From positions 62,001 to 126,000 of the forward strand of contig NZ_LHVO01000053.1 in NCBI RefSeq assembly GCF_001269925.1: DNA of 64,000 nt. Direction: 5' to 3'. Position numbers and translations under genes: made by a program. Shown here one piece after another: positions 45,633 through 54,422 of the stretch; the first letter of the stretch is position 1; each line of letters starts with the position of its first letter. The notes beneath the pieces were generated by a model that saw only the letters and a list, made by a program, of their open reading frames with translations, had not been told where the DNA came from and made no database searches. Source of the stretch: Pseudomonas sp. MIACH. Lineage in GTDB: Bacteria > Pseudomonadota > Gammaproteobacteria > Pseudomonadales > Pseudomonadaceae.

Positions 45633-46565
45633 TTAGAAGTTGACGTGGTCACGCCCCTTGAGCCCGAGGATTTCCCGCGCTTCATCTGGCGTGGCGACAC
45701 GATGGCCGAGGGCTTCGATCACCGTACGAATGCGCCGCACCTGGTCGGCATTCGAGGCCGCCAGCTTGCCCGGGCCGTCCCACAATGAATCCTCCAGGCC
45801 GACACGGGCGTTACTGCCCATGGACAGGCCCATGGTCGCCAACGGAATTTGCCCACGCCCGGCACCGAGGATCGACCACACGTAGTCGTCGCCAAACAGG
45901 CGGTCGGCGGTACGACGCATGTGCGCCAGGTCTTCGGGGTGGCTGCCGATACCGCCACGCAGCCCAAACACTGACTGGATAAACAACGGCGGCTTGAGCA
46001 GGCCGCGTTCCAGGAAGTGCGCGGCGGTGTAGAGGTGGCCGATGTCGTAGCACTCGATTTCAAAGCGGGTGCGGTTCTCGGCGCAGGCATTGAGGATGTG
46101 GGTGATGTCGCGGAAGGTATTGCGGAAGATCCGGTCGTCACTCTCTTCCAGGTACGGACGCTCCCAGTCGTGCTTGAACTCGGTAAAGCGGTTAAGCATT
46201 TCGTACAGGCCGAAGTTCATCGAGCCCATGTTCAGCGAGGCCAGTTCCGGCTTGAACTGCATCACCGGTTGCAGGCGTTCTTCCACGCCCATCGTGGGTG
46301 CGCCGCCGGTGGTGATGTTGATCACCACGTCACTGGCGGCCTTGATGTGCGGCAGGAATTCGGCGAACAACGCCGGGTCCTGGCTGGGGCGGCCGTCAAT
46401 CGGGTCACGGGCATGCAGGTGAACAATGGCCGCGCCGGCTTCGGCGGCGCCAATGGCAGCGGCGGCAATTTCCTGGGCGGTGATAGGCAAATGCGGCGAC
46501 ATCGACGGCGTATGAATCGCACCGGTGACGGCGCAGGTAATAATGACGGGGCGTTTTTTGGACAT
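45633..46565 (-). CDS. Beta-keto acid cleavage enzyme (BKACE, DUF849 family)
   Basis: A 310-residue DUF849/BKACE enzyme. The family converts a beta-keto acid plus acetyl-CoA to acetoacetate and a new acyl-CoA. The zinc His pair is in AAIVHLHARDP, with NITTGGAPTMGVEERLQP and FEIECYDIGHLYTAAHF further on and LMGLSMG-like glycines near the end. The founding member cleaves 3-keto-5-aminohexanoate, but subfamilies have many substrates and this one cannot be fixed from sequence. It sits between the SDR and lactonase genes. Confidence 0.87.
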   Translation of the reverse strand: MSKKRPVIITCAVTGAIHTPSMSPHLPITAQEIAAAAIGAAEAGAAIVHLHARDPIDGRPSQDPALFAEFLPHIKAASDVVINITTGGAPTMGVEERLQPVMQFKPELASLNMGSMNFGLYEMLNRFTEFKHDWERPYLEESDDRIFRNTFRDITHILNACAENRTRFEIECYDIGHLYTAAHFLERGLLKPPLFIQSVFGLRGGIGSHPEDLAHMRRTADRLFGDDYVWSILGAGRGQIPLATMGLSMGSNARVGLEDSLWDGPGKLAASNADQVRRIRTVIEALGHRVATPDEAREILGLKGRDHVNF

Positions 46566-46632
46566 GACGATTCTCCGACTTTTATTCTTATGAAAAAAAT
46601 CCTGGGTCCAGCGCTGTGTGTTCTTCCGTGGC

Positions 46633-47421
46633 TTACAGGTACTCGACGTTTCCGTCGACGCTGATCGCTTGGCCGGTCACGTTGCGTGCGGCGGGCGAAC
46701 AGAGGAACAAGGCCATGGCCGCGACGTCTTCGGCGGTGACCATGCGCTTGAGGGAGATCTTGTTGAGGTATTCCTGGCGCATCTCGGCTTCGGGCACGCC
46801 GACCTGTTCGGCCCGGGCACGGATCACGCCGTCCATGCGCGGGCCTTCGACGATACCGGGCAGCAAGGCGTTGACGCGGATGTCGCTCTCACCCAGCTCC
46901 GACGCCAGGGATTTCATCAGGCCGACGATGGCCCACTTGGTCGCCGCATACGGCGTGCGCCAGGCGTAGCCGAGGCGTCCTGCCACCGAGGCGATATGCA
47001 GCAAGTGGCCGTGGGACGATTCTTTGAGCATCGGCACCGCGTGGTGGGCAAAGCGGTATTGCGCCGTCAGGTTGATATTGATGGTGGCTTGCCACTCGGC
47101 GTCGCTGATCGCATCGATACCACCGGTGGGCCCGGCGATCCCGGCGTTGTTGACCAGCACATCAAGGCCGCCGAAATGCTCGCGCTGTACCTTGAAGACC
47201 GCCTCGATCTGCGCGGCATCGCTGACGTCGGCACGGGTGGCGATGCTGCCCGGGTACTTGTCACGGAACGCCGCCAGGGCCGGTTCGCTCACATCACACA
47301 CATGCACCTGGGCGCCGGCTTCCAGATACGCCGCCGCCAACACCTCACCAATCCCGGCAGCCCCGCCGGAAATCAATACACGTAACCCAGGATAGGGCTG
47401 CAGCCGTTGTAGGACACTCAT
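46633..47421 (-). CDS. Short-chain dehydrogenase/reductase of the BKACE operon
   Basis: A 262-residue classical SDR with VLISGGAAGIGEVLA (cofactor glycines), LVNNAGIAGP, catalytic Ser in ASVAGRLG and the active-site YAATK. It is coupled by a four-base overlap (ATGA) to the GntR gene upstream and lies 67 bp before BKACE. It would supply the beta-keto acid from a hydroxy acid. It ends NVTGQAISVDGNVEYL, as usual for the family. Confidence 0.88.
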   Translation of the reverse strand: MSVLQRLQPYPGLRVLISGGAAGIGEVLAAAYLEAGAQVHVCDVSEPALAAFRDKYPGSIATRADVSDAAQIEAVFKVQREHFGGLDVLVNNAGIAGPTGGIDAISDAEWQATININLTAQYRFAHHAVPMLKESSHGHLLHIASVAGRLGYAWRTPYAATKWAIVGLMKSLASELGESDIRVNALLPGIVEGPRMDGVIRARAEQVGVPEAEMRQEYLNKISLKRMVTAEDVAAMALFLCSPAARNVTGQAISVDGNVEYL

Positions 47422-48140
47422 GCACGTTTACCTCCTGAAACAGACGACCGCGCACGGTCGCTCTTGACGAGCAGGCGCGCCAGGGAATCGGCGGCCTGCA
47501 TGATGTCATCGGTCACCGCCGCGCGGGCACCGGCGCCATCGCGGGCGGCCAGGGCTTCAACGATGCGCGTGTGCGCTTCCATCGAACGTTGCAGGTGAGC
47601 TTTATCCGGGGCAACCAAGGCAAAGCACGGGCCCATGTGCAGCCAGAAGTTTTCCACCGCAGCCATGGTCAATTCGGCCTGGGCCACCGCGTAGATGCGC
47701 CGGTGGAAAGCGAAGTTGGTCCACAGGTAGCGGGACACGTCGACTTCATCAGCGGCATGTTGCATCTGTTGGCACAGGTCGGTGATTTCGTCGAGGTCGG
47801 TTTTTTGCAGGAGCTGCACGGCTTTTTCCGCCAGTAACCCTTCGAGGGCGACCCGCGCATCACGAATTTCGCGCAGGCGTTCGACGGTCATCAGGCGTAC
47901 GCGCAGACGGGAGGTCTCGGTGACTTCAAAGGCGTTTTCGGCGCTGAGGCGTTGCAGCGCTTCACGCACCGGCATGGGGCTGGAGCCGAGCGCTTCGGCC
48001 AGGCCACGGATGGTGAGTTTCTGGCCGGGCTGGAAACGGCCACTCATCAAGGCTTCGCGGATCTGGCGATAGACCTGGTCTTGCAAGGTATCGCGGGAGA
48101 CCTGGCGCAGGGTGGGCAGGAGCAGCGGACCATCTGTCAT
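47418..48140 (-). CDS. GntR-family (FadR/FCD) regulator of the BKACE operon
   Basis: A 240-residue GntR regulator. The winged HTH includes LQDQVYRQIREALMSGRFQPG and TIRGLAEALGSSPMPVREALQRL. The C-terminal all-helical FCD domain (from about residue 85) has the metal-binding residues D...R and H typical of acid-sensing members. It is the first gene of the operon, with a 10-bp perfect palindrome 39 bp upstream of its start, so autoregulated repression is likely. Confidence 0.88.
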   Translation of the reverse strand: MTDGPLLLPTLRQVSRDTLQDQVYRQIREALMSGRFQPGQKLTIRGLAEALGSSPMPVREALQRLSAENAFEVTETSRLRVRLMTVERLREIRDARVALEGLLAEKAVQLLQKTDLDEITDLCQQMQHAADEVDVSRYLWTNFAFHRRIYAVAQAELTMAAVENFWLHMGPCFALVAPDKAHLQRSMEAHTRIVEALAARDGAGARAAVTDDIMQAADSLARLLVKSDRARSSVSGGKRA

Positions 48141-48178
48141 GAGTCAAAGCCTGTGTTGTCGTTCTTATGCCTCCAATA

Positions 48179-48188
48179 TGTGATCACA
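48179..48188. promoter_or_regulatory. Candidate GntR operator
   Basis: TGTGATCACA is a perfect palindrome just upstream of the GntR gene, in an AT-rich stretch (AATATGTGATCACAAATC). Size and position fit a self-repressing GntR/FCD regulator. Binding is inferred only. Confidence 0.45.
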
Positions 48189-48217
48189 AATCAAATATGT
48201 CAAATAATTTCCCGGCG

Positions 48218-48256
48218 AAAAAAAGGGAGCTGCCGAATCACCTATCGGCAACTCCC
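48218..48256 (-). terminator. Rho-independent terminator
   Basis: On the minus strand GGGAGTTGCCGA pairs with TCGGCAGCTCCC with one mismatch across an 8-base loop, followed by seven U residues. It ends transcription of the small gene at 48297-48443 before the GntR promoter. Confidence 0.8.
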
Positions 48257-48296
48257 ATTGGGGTCGCGCCTTGGCCAAACTTACCCTTGGGATGAA

Positions 48297-48443
48297 TCAG
48301 GGCTGCAAAGGGCGCTCCTGATCCCGCTCGGAAAGCTCCGTACCATCATCCGGATGTTTCCAGGTCTGGGGTTTTTCCTCTTCACGCTGCCGAGGGGGTT
48401 GTTCACGCTCCGGCTCATCCTGGCGCTGCTGTTCGTTGCCCAT
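48297..48443 (-). CDS. Small highly charged protein
   Basis: A 48-residue frame with a strong ribosome-binding site (GGGAGGTGACC just before ATG) and its own terminator 41 bp downstream. The product is very hydrophilic, rich in Glu, Gln, Arg and Pro (EREQPPRQREEEKP), with one Trp and no hydrophobic segment, so it is likely disordered. The combined start and stop signals argue that it is real. No function is known to me. Confidence 0.65.
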   Translation of the reverse strand: MGNEQQRQDEPEREQPPRQREEEKPQTWKHPDDGTELSERDQERPLQP

Positions 48444-48640
48444 GGTCACCTCCCATCCGTAAGAATTGGTCACACCTTTGCAGCATAGAACAGCACAGGA
48501 CTGTTAAGCGGCGCTCCGATTGATAGCTAACGCACATCAATCAATCTAAATTTGTCACTTTTCATTTCTAAATGTGTCAGCCACTATTCCAGGTCTTAAG
48601 CGAAACAAGCACGTTAAAAGAACGCTGGAGACACAAAACC

Positions 48641-49945
48641 ATGACTAGCCCTTCCCGGCCCGACTCTGCCAGCTCGAAAGTAGGCGCTGTATTGCGCGTT
48701 ACTTCGGGCAACTTCCTCGAACAGTTCGACTTCTTTCTGTTCGGCTTCTACGCCACCTATATTGCTGCCGCGTTCTTCCCCGCCGCTAATGAGTTTGCGT
48801 CATTAATGATGACCTTCGCCGTGTTCGGTGCGGGGTTCCTGATGCGGCCACTGGGCGCGATCATCCTGGGTGCTTACATCGATGACGTCGGTCGCCGCAA
48901 AGGGCTGATCGTGACGCTGTCGATCATGGCCAGCGGCACGCTGTTGATCGTGCTGGTGCCGGGTTATCACACCATTGGCCTGTGGGCGCCGCTGCTGGTG
49001 CTGCTGGGCCGCCTGTTGCAAGGCTTCTCGGCCGGCGCGGAACTGGGCGGTGTGTCGGTGTACCTGTCTGAAATGGCCACGCCAGGGCGCAAGGGTTTCT
49101 ACACCAGTTGGCAATCGGGCAGCCAACAGATCTCCATCGTAGTCGCCGCCGCGCTGGGCTATGGCTTGAACGTGTGGATGGAGCCGTCCGTGGTGGCCGA
49201 CTGGGGCTGGCGTATTCCGTTCGCCGTCGGTTGCGTGATCATCCCGTTCATCTTTGTGCTGCGTCGCAACCTGCAGGAAACCGAAGAGTTCGCCAACCGC
49301 AAGCATCGCCCGACCATGCGCGAAGTGCTGGCCACATTGGCGAAGAACTGGACCATGGTCATCGGCGGCATGCTGATGGTCGCGATGACCACCACCGCGT
49401 TCTACCTGATCACCGTGTACGCGCCGACGTTCGGCAAGACCGTGCTGCAACTGAGCACCTCCGACGCCCTGCTGGTGACCTTGCTGGTGGCGGTGTCGAA
49501 CTTTGTCTGGCTGCCGATCGGCGGCACCCTGAGCGACCGCTTCGGCCGCAAGCCGGTACTGATCGCCATGACCGCGCTGACGGTGCTCACGGCTTATCCG
49601 GCGCTGTCCTACGTGGTGAATGCACCCAGCTTCGCCCATATGCTGGAAACCCTGCTGTGGTTCTCGTTCCTGTACGGCATGTACAACGGTGCAATGATCC
49701 CGGCCCTCACCGAGATCATGCCAGTGGAAGTGCGCGTAGCGGGTTTCTCCCTGGCCTATAGCCTGGCAACCGCGATCTTCGGTGGTTTCACCCCGGCGAT
49801 CTCCACCTGGTTCATCCACATCACCGAAGACAAGGCGTCGCCGGCCTATTGGATGATGTTCGCAGCGCTGTGCGCGCTGTGTTCGACCCTGGCGCTGTAT
49901 CGTCGCGCCAACGCACGCGGGCAGGTCATGCAGGGGGCGGCGTGA
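48641..49945 (+). CDS. MFS tricarboxylate/H+ symporter (CitA/TcuC-like)
   Basis: A 434-residue MHS-family symporter. The start [21 protein letters not shown] and the [17 protein letters not shown] loop match citrate and tricarballylate carriers such as CitA and Tcu[22 protein letters not shown] is also typical. ATG 48641 begins the family core. It overlaps the next gene by one base (TGATG), so transport and periplasmic conversion are coupled. The substrate is a tricarboxylate, likely citrate or aconitate. Confidence 0.85.
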   Translation: MTSPSRPDSASSKVGAVLRVTSGNFLEQFDFFLFGFYATYIAAAFFPAANEFASLMMTFAVFGAGFLMRPLGAIILGAYIDDVGRRKGLIVTLSIMASGTLLIVLVPGYHTIGLWAPLLVLLGRLLQGFSAGAELGGVSVYLSEMATPGRKGFYTSWQSGSQQISIVVAAALGYGLNVWMEPSVVADWGWRIPFAVGCVIIPFIFVLRRNLQETEEFANRKHRPTMREVLATLAKNWTMVIGGMLMVAMTTTAFYLITVYAPTFGKTVLQLSTSDALLVTLLVAVSNFVWLPIGGTLSDRFGRKPVLIAMTALTVLTAYPALSYVVNAPSFAHMLETLLWFSFLYGMYNGAMIPALTEIMPVEVRVAGFSLAYSLATAIFGGFTPAISTWFIHITEDKASPAYWMMFAALCALCSTLALYRRANARGQVMQGAA

Positions 49946-50703
49946 TGAAGTCTCTGCTCAAGACCCTGACGGCCCTGGCCCTCGGCGGACTGGCGCTGAC
50001 GGCCCAGGCCGAACAGCTCAAGGTGATGACCTCGGGTGGCTTCACTGCCGCTTATAAACTGCTGGGCCCGCAATACGCCCAGCACAGCGGCGACACCCTC
50101 GACACGATCCTCGGCCCGTCCATGGGCAAAGCGCCGGAAGCGATCCCCAACCGCCTGGCCCGAGGTGAGCACGCCGACGTGGTGATCATGGTCGGCTACG
50201 CCCTGGATGACTTGATCAAACAAGGCAAGGTCGACCCGGCGTCCCGCGTAGAACTGGCCGACTCACGTATCGGTATGGTGGTGAAACAAGGTGCGGCCAA
50301 ACCCGCGATCGGTACCGATGCCGAACTCAAGGCAGTGCTGAGCCAAGCCAAGTCCGTGGCGTATTCGGACAGCGCCAGCGGTGTGTATGTCGAGAAAGAG
50401 CTGTTCAAGAAGCTCGGCATGCCCGCCAAAGGCACCATGATCGAACGCCTGCCGGTGGCCGAACAGGTTGCCAAGGGCGATTACGAAGTGGGTTTGCAGC
50501 AGGTGGCGGAGTTGTTGCCGGTGCCGGGTGTGACCTACGTCGGCAAGATCCCGGAGGATGTGCAATCGGTGACGCGCTTTGCGGCGGGCATTCCGGTCAA
50601 CGCCGAACACCCTGAGCAGGCCAAGGCACTGTTGCAGTTCCTGGCCTCGCCCCAGGCACAACCGGTGGTGCAATCCACCGGCCTGGACTCAGTGTCACGC
50701 TGA
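49945..50703 (+). CDS. Periplasmic binding-protein-fold protein, probable aconitate isomerase
   Basis: A 252-residue protein with a signal peptide ([22 protein letters not shown]) and a ModA-like fold (VMTSGGFTAAYKLLGPQY, SVAYSDSASGVYVEKELF). No ABC permease or ATPase gene is present. Aconitate isomerase from a Pseudomonas isolate has this fold, and the partner here is a tricarboxylate carrier. Periplasmic trans- to cis-aconitate conversion followed by uptake is therefore the best hypothesis. A binding protein for the carrier is the alternative. Confidence 0.6.
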   Translation: MKSLLKTLTALALGGLALTAQAEQLKVMTSGGFTAAYKLLGPQYAQHSGDTLDTILGPSMGKAPEAIPNRLARGEHADVVIMVGYALDDLIKQGKVDPASRVELADSRIGMVVKQGAAKPAIGTDAELKAVLSQAKSVAYSDSASGVYVEKELFKKLGMPAKGTMIERLPVAEQVAKGDYEVGLQQVAELLPVPGVTYVGKIPEDVQSVTRFAAGIPVNAEHPEQAKALLQFLASPQAQPVVQSTGLDSVSR

Positions 50704-51597
50704 CCGAAACGGCATCTCCCGCACCAACCGCTCCAACTCCAGCGCCGCCGGCGGCAATGTCCGCCCGCGGCGCTTGATCAAGCCCACATTGCGCATCACC
50801 TGCGGCTCCACCAACGGCACACTGACCAAAATCGGGTGCTCCGAGGCGGGCATCGCAATCGACGGCACCATCGCCACCCCCAACCCTGCCTCCACCAGCC
50901 CGATCATGGTGGTCACATGGTGCGTCTCGCAGATACTCGGCTTTTTCACCCGCACCCCGCGCAAGGCCTGATCCAGCAGGAAGCGGTTGCCCGAAGTCTT
51001 GTCCACAGTGATGTATTCGTACTCATAGGCTTCGGCCCAGGTCACGGCGTCACGCTGGGCCAGTGGATGGTCACGGCGACAAGCCAGCACATAGCGCTCT
51101 TGCAGCAGCAACTCGAACTCCATCTCATCGGCCAGGCTGCCACTGAAGCTCACGCCGAAATCTGCCTCACCACTTTCCACCGCGTTACACACTTCACCGG
51201 CACTGGCATCCAGCACCCGTAGGCGAATCTTCGGATAGAGCTTGTGGAATTCGGAGATCACGTGGGGCATGAAGTAGTACGCGGTAGACGGCACGCAGGC
51301 GATGGTCACGTTACCCATGCGCGTGGACGCGACATTGCTGATGCCCATCAGGGCGACGTCGAGGTCGTCGAGTATGCGTTCGACCTGCGGCAGGAAGGCG
51401 CGGCCGACCATGGTCAGGCTGACGCGGCGGGTGGTGCGTTCGAACAGCTTTACGTCGAGGGCGGACTCAAGTTTTTCGATGCGCCGGCTGAGGGCCGGTT
51501 GCGAGATCCGGATGGCCTCGGCGGCGCCGCGAAAACTGCCCTTGTCTACCACGGCGCGAAAGGCTTGGAGGTCGTTGAGGTCGAAGTTGATGATCAC
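50695..51597 (-). CDS. LysR-family regulator of the tricarboxylate genes (TcuR-like)
   Basis: A 300-residue LysR regulator: FDLNDLQAFRAVVDKGSFRG at the N-terminus, then AEAIRISQPALSRRIEKLE as the HTH. It converges on the isomerase gene with a nine-base overlap of coding ends. In tricarballylate loci a LysR gene (tcuR) accompanies the transporter, so control of the adjacent carrier-isomerase pair is likely. Confidence 0.85.
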   Translation of the reverse strand: MIINFDLNDLQAFRAVVDKGSFRGAAEAIRISQPALSRRIEKLESALDVKLFERTTRRVSLTMVGRAFLPQVERILDDLDVALMGISNVASTRMGNVTIACVPSTAYYFMPHVISEFHKLYPKIRLRVLDASAGEVCNAVESGEADFGVSFSGSLADEMEFELLLQERYVLACRRDHPLAQRDAVTWAEAYEYEYITVDKTSGNRFLLDQALRGVRVKKPSICETHHVTTMIGLVEAGLGVAMVPSIAMPASEHPILVSVPLVEPQVMRNVGLIKRRGRTLPPAALELERLVREMPFRSA

Positions 51598-51806
51598 AAG
51601 GGCTGGCCAGTTGAGTCGGGATGGGCGGCATTATCGTCTGGCTGCCGAGTGCACGCTAATTAAACCCTGCCGCCAAACCCTACACAGGCCTGAAGCGCCC
51701 GCGTGATGCGGCTTGCGGCGATTGAACGAAAACCATCGAAACAATTCAAAACACTTCAATTTAGTATAAATTGCATGCCATTCCCAAGGCATTCAAGGAG
51801 ATCCCC

Positions 51807-52658
51807 GTGGCAACTCTGCAAGCTCATACCATCCAGGCACTGCACACCCATCGCCCCACCCTGCTTACCGAATGGGTTGCCAGCCTTGAGGCTTCGGGGG
51901 CCACGCGCAACGTCAAGGCCGAAGACACCCGGCAGCAGGCCAACGACTTCCTCAACCTGCTGATCGCGGCACTGCAGCAAGGCGGTTCGCAACAGGTCAA
52001 CCATGAAAACTGGGCAGAAACCCGGGTCTTCCTGGAAAAGCTCTCCCACAGCCGCGCCCTGATCGGCCAGGACTCGCAACAAACCGCCAGCTTTATCTTC
52101 GCCCTCAAGGGCCCGCTGTTCGCCCTGCTGCAGCGTGAATACGCCGAGCAACCGACACAGATGGCCGAACAGCTGTGGGAAATCTCCGAACTACTCGACG
52201 CGCTGGGCATGCACACCATCCGTACTTTCCAGAAATCCCGTGAGTCGGTGATCAAGCGCCAGCAGGAAGAGTTACTGGAACTGTCCACCCCCGTGGTCAA
52301 GCTGTGGGACGGCGTGCTGGCCCTGCCGATGATCGGCACCCTGGATTCGCAACGCACCCAGGTGGTCATGGAATCGCTGTTGCAGCGCATCGTCGACACC
52401 GGCTCGGAGATCGCCATCATCGACATCACCGGCGTGCCGACCGTGGACACCCTGGTCGCGCAGCACCTGTTGAAAACCGTCACCGCCATCCGCCTGATGG
52501 GCGCCGACTGCATCATCAGCGGCGTGCGTCCGCAAATCGCCCAGACCATCGTGCACCTGGGTCTCGACCTGCAAGGCGTGGTCACCAAGGCCAACCTGGC
52601 GGACGCCTTGGCGCTGGCCCTTAAACGCCTGGGCGTCACCATCAGCAAGGCTGTTTAA
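51807..52658 (+). CDS. rsbR: RsbR-type STAS protein (stressosome sensor)
   Basis: A 283-residue RsbR homologue with an N-terminal helical sensory domain (about residues 1-155) and a C-terminal STAS domain (from about residue 165). The STAS part keeps the RsbR signature IIDITGVPTVDT and GVRPQIAQTIVHLGLD, where B. subtilis RsbR is phosphorylated on Thr by RsbT. The start is the GTG at 51807, preceded by AAGGAG; the in-frame TTG upstream lacks one. It is the first gene of a six-gene operon. Confidence 0.85.
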   Translation: MATLQAHTIQALHTHRPTLLTEWVASLEASGATRNVKAEDTRQQANDFLNLLIAALQQGGSQQVNHENWAETRVFLEKLSHSRALIGQDSQQTASFIFALKGPLFALLQREYAEQPTQMAEQLWEISELLDALGMHTIRTFQKSRESVIKRQQEELLELSTPVVKLWDGVLALPMIGTLDSQRTQVVMESLLQRIVDTGSEIAIIDITGVPTVDTLVAQHLLKTVTAIRLMGADCIISGVRPQIAQTIVHLGLDLQGVVTKANLADALALALKRLGVTISKAV

Positions 52659-52660
52659 GC

Positions 52661-53023
52661 ATGGAACGCATCCCGATTTTGCAGATGGGCGAATTCCTGC
52701 TGGTGACGATTCAGGTCGACATGCACGACCAACTCGCGCTGACCTTGCAGGACGACCTGTCTGAACGCATCAGCCGGACCTCGGCGCGAGGCGTGTTGAT
52801 CGATATCTCGGCGCTGGACATGGTCGACTCGTTCATCGGCCGCATGATCGGCACCATTTCCGGCCTGTCGCGCATCATGGATGCCCAGACCGTACTGGTG
52901 GGCATGCAGCCGGCCGTGGCGATCACCCTGGTGGAGCTGGGCATGACCCTGCCGGGTGTGGCGACCGCGTTGAACGTCGAGCGCGGCATGAAACTGCTGC
53001 GCGACCGGGTAGACCACTCATGA
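52661..53023 (+). CDS. rsbS: RsbS-type STAS anti-anti-sigma scaffold protein
   Basis: A 120-residue single-STAS protein of the RsbS type. The predicted phospho-acceptor is Ser57 in SALDMVDSFIGRMIG, equivalent in context to the RsbS serine that RsbT phosphorylates. With RsbR it would build the stressosome shell that sequesters RsbT. It starts two bases after rsbR and overlaps rsbT by four bases. Confidence 0.88.
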   Translation: MERIPILQMGEFLLVTIQVDMHDQLALTLQDDLSERISRTSARGVLIDISALDMVDSFIGRMIGTISGLSRIMDAQTVLVGMQPAVAITLVELGMTLPGVATALNVERGMKLLRDRVDHS

Positions 53024-53424
53024 CCCAGGCCAGCAGCGGCACCCAACCGGTGCTCATCGAACAGGATGTGGTGCTGGCCCGACAATTGGTGCGCAAGCTC
53101 GCCCAGGAATGCGGCATGCGCCTGATCGATCTGACCAAGCTGGTCACCGCCGTCAGCGAGCTGGCGCGTAACACCGTGGTCTACGGCGGCGGCGGCCATA
53201 TGGACTGGGCCGTGGTCGAGAAAGACCACCGCCCCGGCCTGCGCCTGACCTTTCGCGATGAAGGCCCGGGCATCCCCGACCTCAAACTGGCGATGACCGA
53301 CGGCTGGACCTCCGGCAGCGGCCTGGGCCTGGGCCTGACCGGCGCCAAACGCCTGGTGCACGAGTTTGAACTGGACACCGCTCCCGGTAAGGGCACCCGC
53401 GTGACGATCACCCGATGGACGTGA
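53020..53424 (+). CDS. rsbT: RsbT-type serine kinase / switch protein
   Basis: A 134-residue GHKL ATPase of the RsbT type. The N-box is AVSELARNTVVYGGGG, G1 is FRDEGPGIPDL and G2 is GSGLGLGLTGAKRL. In Bacillus it phosphorylates RsbR and RsbS, leaves the stressosome, and activates the phosphatase RsbU. Here no RsbU N-terminal domain is apparent, so the output partner is uncertain. It overlaps both neighbours (4 and 10 bases). Confidence 0.88.
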   Translation: MTQASSGTQPVLIEQDVVLARQLVRKLAQECGMRLIDLTKLVTAVSELARNTVVYGGGGHMDWAVVEKDHRPGLRLTFRDEGPGIPDLKLAMTDGWTSGSGLGLGLTGAKRLVHEFELDTAPGKGTRVTITRWT

Positions 53425-54422
53425 ACATTCCCAGCGCCTTGACCGAGGTGCTGCTGATCGAAGATGTCAGCCAGGTCGGCCATGCCCGACGCACCGCGCA
53501 ACAGCTCGCCGAGCAATTGGGCTTTGACGAAACCGACGCCGGCCGCGTGGCGCTGGTGGCCACTGAGCTGGCCAGCAATATCCTCAAGCATGCCACCCAC
53601 GGCGAGTTGCACTTGCGCGCTACGGGCAATCAGGGCGTGGAGATGATCGCCGTGGACCGTGGCCAGGGGTTTGACCTGGACAGCTGCCTGGTGGACGGTT
53701 TTTCCACCGGCGGCACCCAGGGCATTGGCATGGGCGCCATCTCGCGCGTGGCCCAGGTGTTCGATGTGTACGCCGATCAACGCGGCACGGCGATGCTCGC
53801 CCGCCTGTATCCGCGCGCATCAGGCGCAAAGGACATTCGCTACGGCGTCAGCCAGCACTCCCTGCACCACGACCCGGCGTGCGGCGATGCCTGGCACCTG
53901 GCGATCGAGCCCAGCCGCTTCAGCGTGATGGTCGCCGACGGCCTGGGCCATGGCAGCGAGGCCGAACGGGCAGCGCACGCCGGTGAAGCGGTGTTTGCCG
54001 AGGACGCGTTCCTGGACCCGACCGTATTGTTCAACGACCTGCATATCGGCATGGGCGGTACCCGTGGCGCCGCCGTGGCCGTCGCCCAGTACGATGCCGC
54101 AGCCGACAGCCTGCGCTTCACGGGCGTGGGCAATATCGGCGCCAGCCTGATCGGCCCCGACAAGTCGCGCGGGCTGGCCTCGCACCCCGGCATCGTCGGC
54201 GTGCAGTTCCGCAAGGCGCAGCCCTTCGACTACGCTCAGGTGACCGGCCAACTGCTGGTCCTCTACAGCGATGGGCTGCAATCACGCTGGAACCTGGCCA
54301 ACTACCCTGGGCTTTCCCAACGCCATCCGGCCTTGATCGCCGCCATCCTGCACCGTGACTTCTGTCGCGGCCGGGATGACGTTACCGTCTTCGTGATTGC
54401 CCTGGAGGCCATTGATGGCTGA
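53415..54422 (+). CDS. Fusion of GHKL ATPase and SpoIIE/PP2C phosphatase (RsbX-like output)
   Basis: A 335-residue two-domain protein. Residues about 1-135 form a second GHKL ATPase-like domain (VATELASNILKHATHGEL, VDRGQGFDL, GTQGIGMGA). Residues about 140-335 form a SpoIIE/PP2C phosphatase with the metal Asp residues in FSVMVADGLGHG, TGVGNIGA, LVLYSDGL and CRGRDDVTVFVI. It can dephosphorylate STAS proteins and may act as RsbX. Its start overlaps rsbT and its end overlaps the next kinase gene. Confidence 0.82.
   Translation: MDVNIPSALTEVLLIEDVSQVGHARRTAQQLAEQLGFDETDAGRVALVATELASNILKHATHGELHLRATGNQGVEMIAVDRGQGFDLDSCLVDGFSTGGTQGIGMGAISRVAQVFDVYADQRGTAMLARLYPRASGAKDIRYGVSQHSLHHDPACGDAWHLAIEPSRFSVMVADGLGHGSEAERAAHAGEAVFAEDAFLDPTVLFNDLHIGMGGTRGAAVAVAQYDAAADSLRFTGVGNIGASLIGPDKSRGLASHPGIVGVQFRKAQPFDYAQVTGQLLVLYSDGLQSRWNLANYPGLSQRHPALIAAILHRDFCRGRDDVTVFVIALEAIDG

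Noticed and set aside
49945-50703. Molybdate ABC transporter binding protein ModA
   Set aside because: The fold is similar, but there is no modB or modC gene, and the gene is coupled to a tricarboxylate symporter.
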